Positions 34,143-41,573 of a stretch of 64,000 bases of DNA are shown here, piece by piece. Both the position numbers and the translations under genes were made by a program. This DNA comes from Palsa-459 sp963841965 (GTDB taxonomy: Bacteria; Actinomycetota; Acidimicrobiia; Acidimicrobiales; RAAP-2), in contig CAWJES010000004.1 in the NCBI GenBank assembly GCA_963841965.1, positions 62,001 to 126,000 of the forward strand. Direction: 5' to 3'. Each line of letters begins with the position of its first letter. Position 1 is the stretch's first letter. A model generated the notes under the pieces. That model did no database searches, had not been told where the DNA came from, and was given only the letters and a program-made list of their open reading frames with translations.

Positions 34143-34664
34143 ATGGCACGGGCGAAGCGGACGATCCAGCGCAGGGAGGCCGCGAGGGAGGCCGCCCGGG
34201 GTCAGGACCGGGTCGTCGCCACCAATCGCAAGGCCCGCCACGACTACGAGATCCTCGACACCTACGAGTGCGGGATCGTGCTGCAGGGCAGCGAGGTGAA
34301 GTCGCTGCGCGAGGGCAAGGCGCAGATCGGAGATTCCTACGCGCGGGTCGACGACGGGGAACTCTGGCTCTTCCAGATGCACATTCCCCCCTGGAAGACG
34401 GGCGTCGGGTTCGGCGCGCACGATCCGGATCGGAAGCGCAAGCTCCTCGTGCACCGCAAGGAGATCAGCGAGATGGTCGGCCAGACCCAGGCCCAGCCGC
34501 TCACCTTCATCCCGCTTCGCGTGTACTTCAAGGACGGCAAGGTCAAGATCGAGCTCGCCATCGCCAAGGGCAAGAAGCTGTACGACAAACGTCAGGATCT
34601 CGCCAAGCGCGATGCGGAGCGGGACATGGCGAGGGTGCTGCGCGGAGCCGAGCGCGGCGGTTGA
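34143..34664 (+). CDS. smpB: SsrA-binding protein SmpB
   Basis: 173 residues. 'NRKARHDYEILDTYECGIVL' and 'GSEVKSLREGKAQIGDSYA' are the OB-fold family signatures. 'KLYDKRQDLAKRDAERDMAR' is the C-terminal tail that enters the mRNA channel. An Arg-rich 20-residue N-terminal extension precedes the core. It partners tmRNA, whose gene begins 62 bases downstream, in rescuing stalled ribosomes. Confidence 0.97.
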   Translation: MARAKRTIQRREAAREAARGQDRVVATNRKARHDYEILDTYECGIVLQGSEVKSLREGKAQIGDSYARVDDGELWLFQMHIPPWKTGVGFGAHDPDRKRKLLVHRKEISEMVGQTQAQPLTFIPLRVYFKDGKVKIELAIAKGKKLYDKRQDLAKRDAERDMARVLRGAERGG

Positions 34665-34726
34665 CGCGCAGTCGGCGCGCGTCGCTCCGCGGGTATGCTG
34701 GCATCTCGGCACTCGCCGAGGAACAT

Positions 34727-35073
34727 GGGGGTGAATGGTCTCGACATCGGCCGTCGAGGTGGGAGAAGCGAGCCGTGGTCTCCGGAGCCACGTAAAAGAG
34801 CCGGAACCAAAAATAAACGCCGAGCCTCAGCTCGCGCTCGCTGCTTAGGGCAGCGATGTCGGTCTGGTCCCAGCCCTACGGATCAGCAAACCGGCATCAT
34901 GAAGTAGGGCTTACCTAATGCCACTGTCGATGGGGCGCTAGGGACAACACAGTCGAATACGGACCAGGGAAGCCGCTGACAGCAGCCTCGGTCCCGACAA
35001 CCTGACGTCAGCTGCGCTCGGAGAAGTCCCACTGAGAATCTGATGGACGCGGGTTCGATACCCGCCACCTCCA
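34727..35073 (+). ncRNA. ssrA: tmRNA (SsrA)
   Basis: 347 bases. The 5' GGGGGTG pairs with the 3' CACCTCC to form the acceptor stem (one G-U). The T-arm is GCGGG-TTCGATA-CCCGC and the discriminator is A. CCA is not encoded. The 5' 'GAATGGTCTCGACAT' is the conserved tmRNA start. The tag frame ends 'AEPQLALAA' with TAG at 34846-34848. The resume codon is probably near 34792, where the frame reads GTA AAA GAG, but I cannot fix it. It follows smpB and marks the left edge of the accessory island. Confidence 0.95.
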
Positions 35074-35205
35074 CGAGGGGGTGTTCATGAAAGAACACGC
35101 TGAGTGTTCATGAAATCCCTTGTTGGAGGTGGCGACGGGTTGTTAACTCGTCTGCCACCCCAGATACTGCAACCGCCGGCCTGAGGGCCGGCGGTTGTAA
35201 TTTGC
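35071..35205. repeat. Double-hairpin region after tmRNA, copy A
   Basis: Begins CCACGAGGGGG at the tmRNA 3' end. It contains a small hairpin GTGTTC-ATGAAA-GAACAC (35081-35098), a larger one built on GGTGGC...GCCACC (35128-35159) and a perfect GC hairpin (35171-35196). The same order, with many substitutions but conserved pairing, recurs at 41352-41482. The two copies therefore look like homologous downstream regions of tmRNA now separated by about 6.3 kb. Confidence 0.7.
35171..35196 (+). terminator. Terminator hairpin of tmRNA
   Basis: An 11-bp perfect stem AACCGCCGGCC / GGCCGGCGGTT with a TGAG loop, about 100 bases after mature tmRNA. It is followed by 'gtaattt' rather than a pure T run. 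Confidence 0.75.
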
Positions 35206-35345
35206 AGATGAAGTTGTCTGAACGAATCACCGCGCGAAAGTACAAGCCTTCGGCCAGGAGACCCTGACTTGGCGGAAGGCGCTACCCCGGCGGGTCGGCT
35301 GCGCGAGGGGGTACAGATTCCGTGGGCGTTGCGAGAAAATCGTTC

Positions 35346-35628
35346 TGAATCGGACTGGGTTTTCCGGAGACCCGGTAGTTTGGTTTCCTCACGCCGCGAG
35401 GGCCTGAGATTGGTGACCGTAGCGCTCCTCGAACTCTGACGGCGTCACGTCGCCGAGCTCGGAGTGCAGTCGCTCCTCGTTGAACCACGAGACCCACGCG
35501 CAGGTCTCGACCTCGAGGTCGCCGAGGCCCTTCCAGTGCCCGCCGACGCGACGGAGCACCGCGGGGTTGCGGTAGAGCTCGGTCTTGAACGTCCCCATCA
35601 TCGACTCGGCCATGGCGTTGTCGTAGCT
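35346..35628 (-). mobile_element. Remnant of an IS3-family insertion sequence
   Basis: Holds only the last part of an IS3-type orfB and its probable outer end, with 'tgaatcggactgggttttcc' near 35346 resembling a terminal repeat. The other part is gone at the junction with the IS21-like element, and the sequence on the far side of that element does not continue the gene. Confidence 0.6.
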
Positions 35629-35631
35629 TGT
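35389..35631 (-). pseudogene. IS3-family transposase OrfB, C-terminal fragment
   Basis: The last about 80 residues of an IS150/IS3-type DDE transposase. 'YDNAMAESMMGTFKTELY' contains the catalytic Glu of the DDE triad. 'WVSWFNEERLHSELGDVTPS' is the conserved C-terminal signature. The N-terminal three quarters are missing; the coding frame runs into the left end of the IS21-like element. Confidence 0.85.
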
Positions 35632-35769
35632 AAACGCTGATCGAAACCTGGAGCGCTTGACCGGCTGAGAATGCTGGTCGAAAACGGGAGCACCTGATCA
35701 TCCCCGTTCTGTTTCACACGGAACCGAAGGCTCGTCACCTGAGGTTCAACGTGAGCAGACGGGAGAAAG

Positions 35770-37299
35770 GTGCACACCGACATGGAGCAATGGAATGAGA
35801 TCCGGCACAAGGTGCTGGTCGAGAAGGTCTCGAAGCGCCAGATCCGACGTGACTATCGGATCGGATCAGAGACCCTGGACAAGATCTTGGCCAACGCGGA
35901 ACCCCCTGGTTATCGCCAGAGGTCGCCACGAGCCAAGCCAAAGCTCGGCGAGTTCATCGGCATCATCGACCAGATCCTGTTCGATGACCGTGACGCGCCG
36001 GTCAAGCAGCGCCACACGGCCAAGCGCATCTTCGAGCGCCTCCGCGACGAACACGGCTACGAGGGCTCGTCGTCCCAGGTTCGAGCGGCCGTCGCTGACA
36101 GGAGGCTGCACTCTCGCGAAGTCTTCGTCCCCCTGAGCCAGCCCGCGGGCGAAGCCCAGTTCGACTTCGGCGAAGCAACGGTCGAGATCGACGGAGCGCG
36201 CTGCAAAGCGGCGCTGGCGGTGATGACCCTTCCTTACTCTGACGCCTTCTTCGTCTCGGCTTTCCCACGCGAATGCACCGAGACCTTCCAGGCGGGCCAT
36301 GTCCGAGCCTTTGAGTTCTTCGGCGGGGTCCCGACCAAGACCGCCTACGACAACACCTCGATCGCCGTCAGCAAGGTCATGGGCGGCTCCGAACGTGAGC
36401 TGACGAGGGAGTTCCTGCGGCTCGAGAGCCACTACCTCTTCCGTCACCGGTTCTGCCGGGTCGCCCGAGGCAACGAGAAGGGCCACGTCGAGAACCTGGT
36501 CGGCTACTCGAGGCGGAACTTCCTCGTCCCCGTCCCGGCCTTCGACTCGTTCTCATCGCTGAACAGGCATCTCGAGGATCGCTGTGAGCGGGACCTTGAC
36601 CGCCAGGTCCGGGGCAAGGGGTCTTCGAAGCGGGAGCGCTTAGACGACGACCGAGCAGCGATGCTGGAGCTGCCGCCTGAGTCCTTTGAAGCCCGGCGGG
36701 TCGTTCAGCGTCGAGCCAACTCGCTGAGCCTCGTCCGCTTCGATCGCAACGACTACTCAGTCCCGACGGCGTTTGCCCACCATGAGCTGACGATTCTTGG
36801 CGGGATCGACGAGATCTCCATCACCGCAGCCGACGAGCTCGTCGCCACCCACCCTCGCTGCTGGGGACGAGAGCACGTGAGCTTCGATCCCGTCCACTAC
36901 CTGGCGCTCCTTGAGCGCAAGCCCGGCGCCTTTGACGCGGCCAAGCCCTTGGAGCGCTGGGAGCTGCCTGACTGCTTTTCCCTGCTGCGCCGACGCATGG
37001 AGGCCGAGCGGGGACACAAAGGCACGAGAGAGTTCATCCAGGTGCTGCGCCTCATGGAGAACGCAAGGGTCTCAGAGCTCGCCCGAGCCATCGAGGCAGC
37101 CCTCGACCTCGGCACCGAGAACCTCGACGCCATCCGGTTGATCTTGGAGCACCGCAGAGAGGCACCGATCCCTCTGTTCAGCCTGGACGGCCACCCCCAT
37201 CTCAAGTCCTTCGCCATCGAGCCGCCCGATCTCGGCGCCTACGCATCGCTCACCAACGACGAACTCACCAGCCAGACCCTCACCGAACAAGGAGCATGA
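35770..37299 (+). CDS. istA: IS21-family transposase IstA
   Basis: 509 residues. The N-terminal HTH is followed by an rve/DDE core. The first Asp is in 'EAQFDFGEATVEI', the second in 'TKTAYDNTSIAV' and the Glu in 'GNEKGHVENLVGY'. The C-terminal beta-barrel 'NDYSVPTAFAHHELTILGG' is typical. The GTG at 35770 follows 'gggagaaag'; an ATG four codons later is also possible. It appears intact and is co-translated with istB (ATGA overlap). Confidence 0.93.
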   Translation: MHTDMEQWNEIRHKVLVEKVSKRQIRRDYRIGSETLDKILANAEPPGYRQRSPRAKPKLGEFIGIIDQILFDDRDAPVKQRHTAKRIFERLRDEHGYEGSSSQVRAAVADRRLHSREVFVPLSQPAGEAQFDFGEATVEIDGARCKAALAVMTLPYSDAFFVSAFPRECTETFQAGHVRAFEFFGGVPTKTAYDNTSIAVSKVMGGSERELTREFLRLESHYLFRHRFCRVARGNEKGHVENLVGYSRRNFLVPVPAFDSFSSLNRHLEDRCERDLDRQVRGKGSSKRERLDDDRAAMLELPPESFEARRVVQRRANSLSLVRFDRNDYSVPTAFAHHELTILGGIDEISITAADELVATHPRCWGREHVSFDPVHYLALLERKPGAFDAAKPLERWELPDCFSLLRRRMEAERGHKGTREFIQVLRLMENARVSELARAIEAALDLGTENLDAIRLILEHRREAPIPLFSLDGHPHLKSFAIEPPDLGAYASLTNDELTSQTLTEQGA

Positions 37300-38117
37300 G
37301 AATGAAGTCCCTCGAGTCAACGTCCACCGTCCTGCTGCGCCATCACTTAAAGGCGCTCCGTCTGCCAACGATCAGCGCCGAAGCTGAGAAGGTCGCCGCC
37401 CAGGCGGCGAGCGACAACGTCGATCACCTGACCTATCTCTTGCAGCTGACCGAGCTCGAGCTTTTGGAGCGAGAACGTCGGGCGGCTGAGCGCCGGCTCA
37501 AGGCAGCCAAGTTCCCGACGATGAAGACCTTGGAGGACTTCGACTTCACCGCTCGACCATCGGTCAACAAGATGCTGGTCGCCGAGCTCGCCAGATGTGA
37601 GTTCATCGACAAGCGAGAGAACGTGCTGCTGGTCGGCAACCCCGGGACGGGCAAGTCTCATCTGGCGACGGCCCTCGCTGCGCAAGCCTGCGCCAAGGGT
37701 TACAAGGTCCGGTTCTTCCGAGCCACCGAGCTCGTCACCACGCTCATCGAGGCACGAGATGAACGGACCTTCCTGCGGTTGAAGTCCCAGCTGGCCAAGC
37801 TCGACCTGCTTGTTCTCGACGAGCTCGGCTACGTCCCGGCCACCAAGGTCGGCGCCGAGCTGCTCTTCGACGTGATCGCTACCGCCTACGAGCGCACGTC
37901 GATGATCGTGACGACGAACCTGCCCTTTGAGTCCTGGACCGAGGTCTTGGGCTCAGAGCGGCTCACTGGCGCCACGCTCGACCGGCTCACCCATCGCTGC
38001 AAGATCATCGAGACCAAGGGCGAGAGCTACCGGCTCCACGACGCCAAGGCTCGAACGAGGCGGGCCCGTTCAGCAGCACCCGCCAAGCTCATCGACACGA
38101 TCGAACCGACCAACTAA
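37296..38117 (+). CDS. istB: IS21-family ATP-binding helper protein IstB
   Basis: 273 residues of the DnaC/IstB AAA+ type. Walker A is 'LLVGNPGTGKSHLATAL', Walker B 'DLLVLDELGYVPAT' and sensor 1 'SMIVTTNLPFESW'. It regulates target choice and activates IstA. It starts inside the istA stop codon and appears intact. Confidence 0.94.
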   Translation: MRMKSLESTSTVLLRHHLKALRLPTISAEAEKVAAQAASDNVDHLTYLLQLTELELLERERRAAERRLKAAKFPTMKTLEDFDFTARPSVNKMLVAELARCEFIDKRENVLLVGNPGTGKSHLATALAAQACAKGYKVRFFRATELVTTLIEARDERTFLRLKSQLAKLDLLVLDELGYVPATKVGAELLFDVIATAYERTSMIVTTNLPFESWTEVLGSERLTGATLDRLTHRCKIIETKGESYRLHDAKARTRRARSAAPAKLIDTIEPTN

Positions 38118-38220
38118 CTTCACCAACGAGCGCTCCCGTTTTCGACCAGCGCGCGCTCCAGGATTCGATCAGCATTCACAGTCCACATCGGTCGACGTCC
38201 CTGCCGCATCCCACGTGGGG

Positions 38221-39453
38221 TCAATATCCCTGCAACGCGTACTGATTTAGGAACTGGACTCCCCAGAGGCTCTGTCGCTCTACGTAGGTGAGCTTGCCCA
38301 GCTCGCACACGTCCAGCCACTCGGACCTAATGACTTCGATTTGGCCGTCGATGATCTCCCGAGCGTCGCTCTCAGAGAAGATCCCATAGACGCGTGCCCA
38401 CTTGACGCAAACCGCCACCTGACTCCAGCGAGTCCCATCAGCACCGATGGCCATGATTTGCTCAGCCTCGCCCCCGGAGCGTCGTTGGGGTCCTACGTCG
38501 AATGCCGGCGTCAGGGATAGCGCTTCACCATCCCAGAACGCGGCGTGGTTTCGCGCGTGGTCGTCCGTGTTGCCGACCAGAATATTGAAAGTAATCCTCG
38601 CGAACAGCTCACGTAGCGTCTCGACGGGATCGGTGAATCGCTTGCGAATCACTTCGGCGAGGTCTGCATAGCTGGCATATCGCCCCGCGATCTCATCAAG
38701 CCCGAGGACCGTGAGAGCCGATACCATCGCCCGACGCTGGCCACCCGGGATCCTGTCAAAGCGCTCGACAAGTAGCACGTCCTTGCCGAGCGCGTTGGTG
38801 AGCTCTACGTTCGCGACTCGGACGCCGGCACGGCGAGCAAGTTCCATCGCGACGTATTCCCCTTTAACCACCGCATAGGTGTCCGTCTTCGAAGAGAACT
38901 TCGCGATCATGCGACGCTCCCCCAGCGAGATCAGGGCCTTCGGGCGAGCCCCGCCAACGGAGGATCCCTGCAGGAGCGCGGCATCGAGAGCAGGCGTAAG
39001 CGGCAGTCCGTTCTCGACCTTCTCTGCCGATTCGACTAGGTCTTCGAGTGTCGCCTGGTCGTGGGTACGTGCAAAGTAGTCATCGCTGGAGTGCTGGAAG
39101 TCGAGAGCGCCGATTCGGTCAGAGCCTGACTCGAGAAGATAATCGAGCGTGCCAAGCTCACCTGCCTTCGACGGATCACCCAAAACCTTGTTCTCGAGGA
39201 CCCGCCGTCCCCAACTGTCAGGTCCTGCATCTGAGATGCAACCGGCGATCTCGCGACCCTCGGGATAATTCGTCCCCGGCACGAGCGGCAGTTCAGGCAG
39301 GTAGAGGGGGATCGCCTCCTTGCGTTCCAAGTAACTCCGGCCGTAGGTGAAGGCAATAACATCGCCGTCGACGTCAAGCCGCCCGGCCACCACCGGCTCC
39401 GATGCCCCTGGAAGCCATATCCACACGAACGCGTGATCGGGCTCAGAAGGCAT
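38221..39453 (-). CDS. hipA: HipA-family Ser/Thr kinase toxin
   Basis: 410 residues. The N-terminal HipA_N domain is followed by the kinase core. 'GSSVGGARPKALI' matches the Ser-containing P-loop motif, 'AKFSSKTDTYAVVKGEYVAM' includes the ATP-binding Lys, 'NILVGNTDDHARNHAAF' is the catalytic loop and 'LTPAFDVGPQ' the metal-binding Asp. Classical HipA phosphorylates GltX and induces growth arrest. It overlaps hipB by 11 bases, so the pair is translationally coupled. Part of the tmRNA-adjacent island. Confidence 0.92.
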   Translation of the reverse strand: MPSEPDHAFVWIWLPGASEPVVAGRLDVDGDVIAFTYGRSYLERKEAIPLYLPELPLVPGTNYPEGREIAGCISDAGPDSWGRRVLENKVLGDPSKAGELGTLDYLLESGSDRIGALDFQHSSDDYFARTHDQATLEDLVESAEKVENGLPLTPALDAALLQGSSVGGARPKALISLGERRMIAKFSSKTDTYAVVKGEYVAMELARRAGVRVANVELTNALGKDVLLVERFDRIPGGQRRAMVSALTVLGLDEIAGRYASYADLAEVIRKRFTDPVETLRELFARITFNILVGNTDDHARNHAAFWDGEALSLTPAFDVGPQRRSGGEAEQIMAIGADGTRWSQVAVCVKWARVYGIFSESDAREIIDGQIEVIRSEWLDVCELGKLTYVERQSLWGVQFLNQYALQGY

Positions 39454-39772
39454 CGTTCACCATCAGCGGGCGACGCACCCGCTTGGGGAGCAGCGCGAGG
39501 CGGTCACTCACGCGGCCAAGCTCGAGACGCCGAAGTCCGTCATCCTCCGAGAACAATGGGGCGCCAACCAGGGCGGCCGCCTCAAGGGCGACGCCAAGTC
39601 CAACCGAGGGGTCTCCGTGTTCGATCTTGTTGATCGTGGACCTCGTCACGCCGACACGGTTCGCGAGCTCCTGAGCCGACCAGTGCCGATCGATTCGTCC
39701 CAACCGCACCCGAGACCCCAGGAGCCGAGCGACCTCATTCGTTGTCCGCGAGTAGGCTCTCGTCCTCTTCAT
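39443..39772 (-). CDS. hipB: HipB-like XRE-family antitoxin / regulator
   Basis: 109 residues. The HTH_3 domain is 'RIDRHWSAQELANRVGVTRS' followed by 'TINKIEHGDPSVGLGVALEA', and the C-terminal tail is basic. The ATG at 39772 is set by 'aaggag' five bases upstream; an in-frame TTG eight codons earlier lacks such a site. It neutralises HipA and probably represses the operon through its upstream AT-rich promoter. Confidence 0.9.
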   Translation of the reverse strand: MKRTRAYSRTTNEVARLLGSRVRLGRIDRHWSAQELANRVGVTRSTINKIEHGDPSVGLGVALEAAALVGAPLFSEDDGLRRLELGRVSDRLALLPKRVRRPLMVNDAF

Positions 39773-39810
39773 TTTGCTCCTTATAGCCGTCGGCAACTTG
39801 CTTTACGTCT

Positions 39811-39841
39811 ATTATATCATACATCTCTGACTCTCGGTCAA
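39811..39841 (-). promoter_or_regulatory. Probable hipBA promoter
   Basis: On the minus strand a consensus TATAAT (39816-39811) lies 38 bases before the hipB ATG. TTGACC (39841-39836) stands 19 bases upstream of it. The segment is strikingly AT-rich. I see no clear hipB-type dyad. Confidence 0.5.
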
Positions 39842-40024
39842 GTACAATTCGCCAGCCTTAGCTGGCCTACACGGCCAGTGGGCGCCAGGGGTCGCCTTCC
39901 GGTTGTAGCTCCGATTTGCGGGAGCCCGTGCCCGCCATCCGCTCCAAGCCAGCCGTCGGCACCCAAGAAAGTTCTCGGAACGGTGCTGCCTGCCTTGCCA
40001 AAGGTCCTCACCTAAAGGATGAGA

Positions 40025-40040
40025 AGCCCGCCGGCGGGCT
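40025..40040. repeat. GC palindrome upstream of the HTH gene
   Basis: The self-complementary gcccgccggcgggc lies 20-35 bases before the ATG at 40059, just ahead of the 'aaggag' ribosome site. It could be a terminator for readthrough from upstream or a regulator site. Confidence 0.4.
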
Positions 40041-40058
40041 CGGCAAGGAGACAGCACA

Positions 40059-40514
40059 ATGACGACCGCACCATCTGGATCGGATGAGCAGACCTGCGCT
40101 CACGAATCGTGGACCCCGGAGGACGACGCGATTATCGACCTGCTGAGCGAGGGGGCGAGCCATCAGCGTACGGCTGACGTCCTCGGCATCTCGACAAAGT
40201 CGGTGCAGCGTCGTGTCTCGGACACGGCCTTCGCCGGCGAGGTCGTACGGCGGAGGCGCCAGCGGCTCACGCAACTCGCGGGCCAGTTCTCGGTAGCGTC
40301 GAACCGCGCCGCTGAGGTCCTCACCGATGCGCTTGAAGCAGACGACCTGAAGGTTGCGCTGCGTGCGGCGGGACTGGTTCTCGATCATGGTCTCCGTCAT
40401 CGCCGTAGCGAGGAAGAACAAGAGTTGGCCGCTCGCCAAGATGACCTCGAAGCAAGGATGGAGGCGGCCCTCGCCGTCCTCAACTCGCTTGCCCACGGCG
40501 GTGTTGCAGGATGA
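40059..40514 (+). CDS. HTH protein resembling phage terminase small subunits
   Basis: 151 residues. A homeodomain-like HTH 'DAIIDLLSEGASHQRTADVL' continuing 'GISTKSVQRRVSDTAF' (residues about 22-58) is followed by a long helical part with 'VALRAAGLVLDHGLRHRRSE' and a coiled-coil-like acidic end. This layout matches terminase-small-subunit-like HTH proteins found on phages and integrated islands. The large subunit is absent. Good ribosome site 'aaggag'. It overlaps the next gene by 4 bases. Confidence 0.6.
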   Translation: MTTAPSGSDEQTCAHESWTPEDDAIIDLLSEGASHQRTADVLGISTKSVQRRVSDTAFAGEVVRRRRQRLTQLAGQFSVASNRAAEVLTDALEADDLKVALRAAGLVLDHGLRHRRSEEEQELAARQDDLEARMEAALAVLNSLAHGGVAG

Positions 40515-41227
40515 GGTCCAACAGCATCTACGACCGCATGGAGCGCCTAGAGAATGCAGCACGGGCTCTCACCCTCCCCAGTACGAGCGACGATGACCTC
40601 ATCGGCGCCATGTCACGCAATGCGCTCACGACATTGCAGGCTGAGCGGGTCTTCGAGATCGCCGGCGAAGACATCAAGATCGCCCTCGCGCTACAGGCCC
40701 ACTATGGGCGGTTTGAGGTGATTTGTCCGGCGTACAGGTACGACCATCAGTTCTTCTACTACCCGGTCCTCAATGCCTGCGCGGTGCTGAGTCCTCGTGA
40801 ACGCACCTCGCGCGCCGAGACCGCCGAGCCATGGCCTTGGGATCCCGATGTCTGGCGGTATCCGTGGCTGAGGCCGGAAGTCGAGAAGAACAGGATCTGG
40901 GCGCGCTTCTACCTCATCGACCGTCTGATCGGCCACGACGGAGGCATGTCTCTGAAGGCAGAGATCGATGCGTGGATCGCCGGCGGTCCCGCCCCGGTCG
41001 ACCTTGCTCGGTACCCCGACGTCAGGACCTACCGGCTCCTCGCTCCGATCGACGATGACTACGACTGGCGGCTTCTGCGGAACCCCACCCCCGAACTCCA
41101 CGAAGAGGTGAGCGGGCACTCCACGCTCGGCTTCCATGAGGGGATTGGTGACGATGAAGATCCTTCGGAAGAGCGCGCAATGTGGCGCGAAGAGCCATCG
41201 CAGGATGATTCGGAGCCTCAGAACTAG
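40511..41227 (+). CDS. Unknown protein, partner of the HTH gene in the island
   Basis: 238 residues, no family recognised. The N-terminal 60 residues are helical ('DRMERLENAARALTL'). The middle is rich in Trp, Tyr and Pro ('RYDHQFFYYPVL', 'PWPWDPDVWRYPWL'), and the C-terminus is very acidic ('GDDEDPSEE'). No signal peptide or membrane segment. Translational coupling (ATGA) to the HTH gene suggests they act together. Confidence 0.65.
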   Translation: MRSNSIYDRMERLENAARALTLPSTSDDDLIGAMSRNALTTLQAERVFEIAGEDIKIALALQAHYGRFEVICPAYRYDHQFFYYPVLNACAVLSPRERTSRAETAEPWPWDPDVWRYPWLRPEVEKNRIWARFYLIDRLIGHDGGMSLKAEIDAWIAGGPAPVDLARYPDVRTYRLLAPIDDDYDWRLLRNPTPELHEEVSGHSTLGFHEGIGDDEDPSEERAMWREEPSQDDSEPQN

Positions 41228-41351
41228 ACATAAGTGGACATTGCCGGACAGCGGCGCCGGTCAGGGCGTTGTGGAGACATACCTCGCCAATCTGTGGTTC
41301 CTCAGCCCGTGGGCCGGGTGCCGCCCTCGTCAGAGGGGTTTCATGAACACC

Positions 41352-41482
41352 CCACGAGGGGGGCTTCATGAACGAACGCCCGGAGCTTGGATGAGACCCC
41401 CTGTTGGGGGTGGCGACGGAGCAAGGATTCGTCCGCCACCCCGGATTGCGCGACCGCCGGCCCCGGGCCGGCGGTCTCTGCT
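41352..41482. repeat. Double-hairpin region, copy B (right edge of the island)
   Basis: Diverged copy of the region after tmRNA: CCACGAGGGGG, a TTCATGAAC segment, GGGGTGGCGACG...CGTCCGCCACCCC (41407-41442) and a perfect GC hairpin (41452-41463 with 41465-41476). Base pairs are kept although bases differ from copy A. It probably represents the original flank of tmRNA before insertion, or a residual attachment-side copy. The rest of the 346-base gap from 41228 shows nothing else. Confidence 0.65.
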
Positions 41483-41573
41483 TTCGATTGAGAGGACCCT
41501 CCGTCTTGGGCAGGAGGCATACGCTCGGCACGTGGCCGGACCGCGAGCCCCTGAAGGCCTTGCCGCGACCGGG

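Larger units (their letters stand above)
35629..38180 (+). mobile_element. Complete IS21-family insertion sequence
   Basis: 2552 bases bounded by imperfect inverted repeats. The left end starts TGTAAACGCTGATCGAAA and the right end, read inward, starts TGTGAATGCTGATCGAAT; similarity continues for about 28 bases. A second internal block 'ctggtcgaaaacgggagc' is repeated near both ends, as in IS21 multiple terminal repeats. It carries istA and istB. The flanks ('gtcgtagct' and 'gtccacatc') do not form a target duplication, so one side has probably been rearranged. Confidence 0.9.

Noticed and set aside
35205..35345. Remains of an integrase gene next to tmRNA
   Set aside because: No frame in this stretch shows tyrosine or serine recombinase motifs.
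40059..41227. Complete prophage
   Set aside because: Only a terminase-small-like HTH gene; no large terminase, portal, capsid, tail or lysis genes are present.
41228..41351. Displaced 3' fragment of ssrA at the right edge of the island
   Set aside because: A loose match to the T-arm (ggggtttcatgaacacccc) exists but is too weak to call an attachment site or tmRNA fragment.
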